Of a stretch of DNA of 35,650 nucleotides, positions 32,393-35,650 are shown piece after piece. The notes under the pieces were generated by a model. That model did no database searches. It was given only the letters and a program-made list of their open reading frames with translations, and was not told where the DNA came from. The position numbers were made by a program, and so were the translations under genes. The DNA is from Erythrobacter tepidarius (lineage in GTDB: Bacteria; Pseudomonadota; Alphaproteobacteria; Sphingomonadales; Sphingomonadaceae), in assembly GCF_002155695.1 (NCBI RefSeq), contig NZ_MUYJ01000017.1:1-35650 (forward strand), read 5' to 3'. Positions within the stretch are counted from its first letter, which is position 1, and each line of letters starts with the position of its first letter.

Positions 32393-32716
32393 ATGAAGTC
32401 GGTCGTCGCTCTCATGGTTACTCTAGGACTGGCGTTCGGCGCAGGACCGTTTTGCGCCACCCCGGCAGCGGCTTCGATCCAGTCCGCCAACATGGCATGT
32501 GGCGACATGCCAGAACGCGGCGACCGCTCACATGATCATGGCGCACCGGACGTGGTGCGGGTCTGTCACGCGTGCCTTTTTGCTGCGCCTGCCATTGGCA
32601 CCAATCTGAATGTCATGCGATGGGACCGGGTCGGCCCGGAGATCCGGGCGCCCCGAAGCCTGTCCGGCTTGAAGCAAGAGCCACCGACACCGCCCCCGCG
32701 CCAGCCGGTTTCCTGA
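32393..32716 (+). CDS. Hypothetical secreted protein, 107 aa
   Basis: No firm family. A signal peptide ('KSVVALMVTLGLAFGAGPFCATPAAA') is followed by a short mature protein with Cys and His in 'MACGDMPERGDRSHDHG' and 'VRVCHACLFAAPAIG', which could bind metal or form a disulfide. The C-terminus is rich in Pro ('PPTPPPRQP'). Faint likeness to DUF2946-type proteins. Position inside the copper operon, 66 bases after copB and 29 before the next gene, suggests a part in periplasmic copper handling. Confidence 0.68.
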   Translation: MKSVVALMVTLGLAFGAGPFCATPAAASIQSANMACGDMPERGDRSHDHGAPDVVRVCHACLFAAPAIGTNLNVMRWDRVGPEIRAPRSLSGLKQEPPTPPPRQPVS

Positions 32717-32745
32717 TCCGCTTCAATCTTATCTGGAGAATACAC

Positions 32746-32946
32746 ATGAAGTCCAAGTATCTGCTGGGCGTCCTCGCGCTCTCGCTTTCTACTGCCGCGT
32801 TTGCAGCCGAGCCTGCGCCTACGCCAGAAAAGCCGTGCTGTTGCTGCAAGAAGGGCGAACACGGCCAGATGGCCTGCTGCAAGGAGCATGGCGAGCAGGC
32901 TGGTCAGCATGCTCGTCACGACATGAGCGGCGTGGATCACAAGTAA
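32746..32946 (+). CDS. Small Cys/His-rich periplasmic protein, 66 aa
   Basis: A signal peptide ('MKSKYLLGVLALSLSTAAFA') and a mature part of about 46 residues with 'KPCCCCKKGEHGQMACCKEHG' and several further His. Six Cys and five or six His in so short a chain point to a metal-binding peptide. The neighbours suggest copper. A strong GGAGA site lies upstream (tctggagaatacacatg). A clear terminator hairpin follows, so this is the last gene of the copA-copB operon. No named family is recognised. Confidence 0.78.
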   Translation: MKSKYLLGVLALSLSTAAFAAEPAPTPEKPCCCCKKGEHGQMACCKEHGEQAGQHARHDMSGVDHK

Positions 32947-32954
32947 GCAATGGT

Positions 32955-32984
32955 GCGCGGAGGGTGCTTAGCCACCCTCCGCGC
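32955..32984 (+). terminator. Terminator hairpin of the copA-copB operon
   Basis: GCGCGGAGGGTG (32955-32966) and CACCCTCCGCGC (32973-32984) form a perfect 12-bp stem around CTTAGC, just after the stop at 32946. No long T-run follows, but the stem is very stable. Confidence 0.75.
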
Positions 32985-33079
32985 ATTGCCATGTGACTAC
33001 CGGCCAAAGCGCATTCTGGCTATAATTGACAGTTGACGCCGTTGCGATTCAGCGCCGCCTGCGAATGAGGAGATTATAC

Positions 33080-33508
33080 ATGCGAAAGCTTGTCCTGGCA
33101 CTGGCGTTGTTTTCGACCCCCGCACTCGCGGCAGGTGACATCCTGATGCACCGCGATCCAGGATGCGGTTGCTGCGAACAATGGGCCGCCCGGGTCCGCC
33201 AAGCCTTCGGCAGAAATGTGCGGATCATTGATGACGCGGACCGTGCTGCGTTCCAGCGGCACGTGGGTCTTCCGGCAAGCCTGGCGTCATGTCACACTGC
33301 GATTGTAGACGGGATCGCCTTTGAGGGACACGTTCCCATTATTGACATGCGCCGCGTGCTGGCGAACCGCCCGAATGGTGTTCGCGGGCTTGCGGTCGCA
33401 GGCATGCCGATCGGTTCGCCCGGCATGGAGGTGTCCGGCGTTCGCCCACAGCGGTTTAACGTCATAGCCTTCGGGGCCGCGCGCACCAGCGTATACGCGC
33501 AGCACTAG
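33080..33508 (+). CDS. DUF411 family metal-binding protein
   Basis: A 142-residue secreted protein: signal peptide ('MRKLVLALALFSTPALA'), then 'MHRDPGCGCCEQWAARVRQAF', then 'VGLPASLASCHTAIVDGIAFEGHVPIIDMRRVLANRPNGVRGLAVAGMPIGSPGME', all standard DUF411. The CGCC motif and the later Cys-His are probable copper ligands; the family is common in copper and silver loci and is often labelled a metal-binding protein. I start at ATG 33080, since AGGAG lies seven bases upstream. A TATAAT at 33021-33026 may be its own -10 box, as a terminator separates it from the previous operon. Confidence 0.9.
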   Translation: MRKLVLALALFSTPALAAGDILMHRDPGCGCCEQWAARVRQAFGRNVRIIDDADRAAFQRHVGLPASLASCHTAIVDGIAFEGHVPIIDMRRVLANRPNGVRGLAVAGMPIGSPGMEVSGVRPQRFNVIAFGAARTSVYAQH

Positions 33509-33538
33509 TTGCCGCATTGATCGGTTGCGGCGCTCAAT

Positions 33539-33717
33539 TCACCCTCGGCCTGGTCCCCACAGGATCAATCCCGCCCCGGCGAGACAGATCAGCCCGCCCA
33601 GTATATCCCAGCGATCGGGAGCTACACCCTCGATGACTTGGAGCCAGACCAGCGACGCGACGATGTAGACGCCGCCATAGGCGGCAAAGGCGTATCCATC
33701 CGGCGGGGGCCGCCTTG
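33539..33717 (-). pseudogene. YnfA/UPF0060 family membrane protein, 3' part only
   Basis: The minus strand reads '[54 protein letters not shown]' and stops at 33539-33541. This is the C-terminal half of a YnfA-family inner membrane protein (usual length about 108 residues). The N-terminal half is missing because the IS66 element begins at about 33,717-33,722. The gene would have been intact before insertion. Confidence 0.82.
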
Positions 33718-33776
33718 CGCGGGTAGGTAGCGAGCGCTCTTTAGCGTGCTCTTTTGAGCGCGCTTAGGAGTGGTCG

Positions 33777-34154
33777 ATGGGTCAGGTGACGGTATTTTCG
33801 GGGCCGGAGCGGCGGCGCCGGTGGAGCGAGGAAGAACGGCTGCGGATCCTTTCCGAGGCGTTCGCGCCTGGCGCCTGCGTTGCCGAGGTGTGTCGGCGGC
33901 ACGATATCTCCTCGGCGCTGATCTACACTTGGCGGCGCAAGTTGCTCGATGCAGGCGCGGCGCAGGAGGCCGAGGCGCCGGATGCGCTTCCCACGCCGGT
34001 ATTCGCCGAAGCGGTGATCGACGGGGACGCGGTGCCGGTCAGCGCTGCCGAGCACCCGGCGATGATCATCGACCTGCCACGCGGCAAGCGGCTGAGCGTT
34101 TTCGCTGCGGCATCGCCGGCGCTGGTCGCTGCCGCGCTGAAGGCTCTGCGATGA
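33777..34154 (+). CDS. tnpA: IS66 accessory protein TnpA (helix-turn-helix)
   Basis: A 125-residue protein with 'RRRRWSEEERLRILSEAFAPGACVAEVCRRHDISSALIYTWRRKLLDAG', the IS3/IS66 type helix-turn-helix, and a C-terminal 'MIIDLPRGKRLSVFAAASPALVAAALKALR' typical of IS66 TnpA. It probably binds the element ends. The stop overlaps the tnpB start (ATGA). Confidence 0.93.
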   Translation: MGQVTVFSGPERRRRWSEEERLRILSEAFAPGACVAEVCRRHDISSALIYTWRRKLLDAGAAQEAEAPDALPTPVFAEAVIDGDAVPVSAAEHPAMIIDLPRGKRLSVFAAASPALVAAALKALR

Positions 34155-34492
34155 TCCCTTCCGGCGCGCGGGTGTGGATCGCGCTGGGCCACACGGATAT
34201 GAGGAAGGGCATGCAGGGCCTGGCACTGCTGGTGCAGCAGGGCCTGAAGCGTAATCCGCATGGCGGGGATCTGTTCGTATTCCGCGGCCGCGCGGGCTCG
34301 CTGATCAAGATCATATGGCACGACGGGATCGGCATGTCGCTCTACGCCAAGCGGCTCGAGAAGGGCCGGTTCGTATGGCCGTCGGCCAAGGAGGGAACGG
34401 TGTCGCTGACCCCCTCGCAGCTGGCCTGCCTGCTGGAGGGGATCGACTGGAGGAACCCCCAGTATACGTGGCGGCCGCAGAGCGCAGGATAA
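34151..34492 (+). CDS. tnpB: IS66 accessory protein TnpB
   Basis: A 113-residue IS66 Orf2-type protein: 'IPSGARVWIALGHTDMRKGMQGLALLVQQGL', 'GDLFVFRGRAGSLIKIIWHDGIGMSLYAKRLEKGRFVWP' and 'LTPSQLACLLEGIDWR' are all family signatures. It is needed for IS66 transposition, with no known enzyme activity. It is not the TnpB nuclease of IS200/IS605. Confidence 0.95.
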   Translation: MIPSGARVWIALGHTDMRKGMQGLALLVQQGLKRNPHGGDLFVFRGRAGSLIKIIWHDGIGMSLYAKRLEKGRFVWPSAKEGTVSLTPSQLACLLEGIDWRNPQYTWRPQSAG

Positions 34493-34528
34493 TCGTCGCA
34501 AGGCGGTGTTTTGCCCTTGCGGCAGAGG

Positions 34529-35650
34529 GTGGAACATGATTCCATCTCTCCTGTGGAAGCCGCCATCTCGCCCCTGCCAGACGACGTTGAAGCGCTCAAG
34601 GCGCTGGTGGCGACGATGGCCCGCAGAGCCGAGGAGGCCGAGCAGAACGCTGCCACTGCCACGGCCAAGCTCGCCAACGCCATGGCCCACCAGAGCGCCA
34701 TCGAGGCGCTGATCGCTCACCTCAAGCTGCAGATCGCCAAGCTGAAGCGCGAGCAGTATGGCCCCAGCGCCGAGCGCAGCCGACGCCTGCTGGGTCAGAT
34801 GGAGCTGCAGCTCGAAGAGCTCGAGGCTGACGCCACCGAGGACGATCTGATTGCCGAGGAAGCGGCAGCGAAGACCACCACGGTCACTGCCTTCGAGCGC
34901 AAGCGCCCGGCAAGGAAGCCGTTCCCCGAGCACCTCCCCCGCGAGCGCGTGGTGGTGCCTGCCCCCTGTTCCTGCCCGGCCTGCGGTGGGGACCGGCTGT
35001 CCAAGCTCGGCGAGGACGTCACCGAGACGCTCGAGGTCATCCCGCGCTCGTGGAAGGTGATCCAGACGGTCCGGGAGAAGTTTGCGTGCCGGGACTGCGA
35101 GAAGATCGCTCAGGCCCCCGCTCCTTTCCATGTGGTGCCCCGCGGATGGGCCGGGCCCAGCTTTCTCGCCATGCTGCTGTTCGAGAAGTATGGGCAGCAT
35201 CAGCCCCTCAACCGTCAGGCCGAGCGGTTCGCTCGCGAAGGCGTGCCGCTCAGTCTCTCGACCCTGGCCGATCAGGTCGGCGCCGCTGCTCACGCGCTGA
35301 TGCCGATCTACAAGCTGATCGAGGCGCACGTTCTGGCTGCAGACCGCATCCACGGCGACGATACCACCGTGCCGGTCATGGCCAAGGGCAAGACCGATGT
35401 GGCCCGATTATGGGTCTACGTCCGCGATGATCGGCCGTTCGCCGGGTCTGATCCACCGGCGGCGCTGTTCCACTACTCGCGCGATCGGCGCGGCGAGCAC
35501 CCGCAAGCCCATCTCGCAGGCTGGTCCGGGATCCTACAGGCCGATGCCTATAGCGGCTACAACGACCTCTATCGCGAAGGACGCGACCCCGGCCCCGTGC
35601 TCGAGGCAGGCTGCTTCGCCCATGCGAGGCGCAAGTTCTTCGAGCTGGCC
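34529..35650 (+). CDS. tnpC: IS66 transposase TnpC (partial, runs off the window)
   Basis: 374 codons are visible with no stop. The GTG at 34529 opens 'MEHDSISPVEAAISPLPDDVEALKALVATMARRAEEAEQ', then a leucine-zipper-like region ('IEALIAHLKLQIAKLKREQYGPSAERSRRLLGQMELQLEELE'). A zinc finger follows ('CSCPACGG', 'FACRDCEK'), then the start of the DDE domain ('ADRIHGDDTTVPVM', 'GILQADAYSGYNDLY', 'GCFAHARRKFFELA'). The first two acidic residues of the triad would be in 'HGDDTT' and 'QADAY'. A second in-frame GTG at 34553 is possible. Confidence 0.92.
   Translation, partial: MEHDSISPVEAAISPLPDDVEALKALVATMARRAEEAEQNAATATAKLANAMAHQSAIEALIAHLKLQIAKLKREQYGPSAERSRRLLGQMELQLEELEADATEDDLIAEEAAAKTTTVTAFERKRPARKPFPEHLPRERVVVPAPCSCPACGGDRLSKLGEDVTETLEVIPRSWKVIQTVREKFACRDCEKIAQAPAPFHVVPRGWAGPSFLAMLLFEKYGQHQPLNRQAERFAREGVPLSLSTLADQVGAAAHALMPIYKLIEAHVLAADRIHGDDTTVPVMAKGKTDVARLWVYVRDDRPFAGSDPPAALFHYSRDRRGEHPQAHLAGWSGILQADAYSGYNDLYREGRDPGPVLEAGCFAHARRKFFELA

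Larger units (their letters stand above)
33722..35650 (+). mobile_element. IS66-family insertion sequence (continues past the window)
   Basis: Three genes in the IS66 order tnpA-tnpB-tnpC. The left end is probably GTAGGTAGCGAGCGCTC near 33,715-33,731, where the YnfA frame loses its family pattern. The right end lies outside the window, so the inverted repeats and target duplication cannot be checked here. Confidence 0.8.

Noticed and set aside
1..35650. CRISPR array, tRNA or rRNA genes, phage attachment site
   Set aside because: I saw no regularly spaced direct repeats with unique spacers and no tRNA- or rRNA-like sequence. Without an integrase or the right prophage end no attachment site can be placed.

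Overview
The window is high-GC DNA with alphaproteobacterial gene content. The phage-gene repertoire, the copper genes and the IS types fit a sphingomonad (Novosphingobium/Sphingobium/Sphingomonas-like). That assignment rests on family resemblance, not on a marker gene.

Layout. (1) 1-~12,830 (+): the left part of a siphophage-type prophage. After a repeat-rich leader come a ParB-like protein and a DNA methyltransferase, a MerR-like helix-turn-helix protein and a small membrane protein (DUF7220). The head module follows: TerS, TerL of the GpA family, gpW-like, portal, a prohead protease/major capsid protein fusion, DUF2190 decoration protein, connector, DUF6441 and tail terminator. A block of three small minus-strand genes (10,669-11,879) interrupts the module before the tail tube gene. 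The phage stops inside the tail tube gene: no tape measure, tail tip, lysis, repressor or integrase gene is seen. (2) ~12,830-15,063 (+): the tail tube reading frame is fused in frame to the C-terminal part of a periplasmic adaptor of an ABC exporter (MFP, FtsX-type permease, ATPase; DevBCA/MacAB-like order). (3) 15,345-18,062 (+): a secreted G8-domain/beta-helix protein broken by one in-frame TAA. (4) 18,204-23,425: an EmrAB-OMF drug-efflux operon (-) with a divergent TetR regulator, bracketed by two short IS6-family transposase remnants in opposite orientation. An IS5-family (IS427-group) element with a TA target duplication sits at 23,426-24,299. (5) 24,308-33,508: a copper island. On the minus strand are copC-copD-P-type ATPase. 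On the plus strand is a three-gene regulatory operon laid out like cnrYXH (membrane anti-sigma, periplasmic metal sensor, ECF sigma factor). It is followed by copA-copB, two small Cys/His-rich secreted proteins and a DUF411 protein. (6) 33,539-35,650: a YnfA-family gene cut by an IS66-family element (tnpA, tnpB, partial tnpC) that runs off the end.

How it fits together. Three promoters (copC, the cnrY-like gene and copA) share the same two-part motif TGAGGG(A/G)-N15-CGTAT. This suggests that the ECF factor autoregulates and drives both copper operons. The CnrX-like sensor keeps, at a constant offset of two, every residue I recall as metal-binding in CnrX. The most unusual points are this ECF-controlled copper regulon and the phage tail tube/adaptor fusion at the prophage-island junction.
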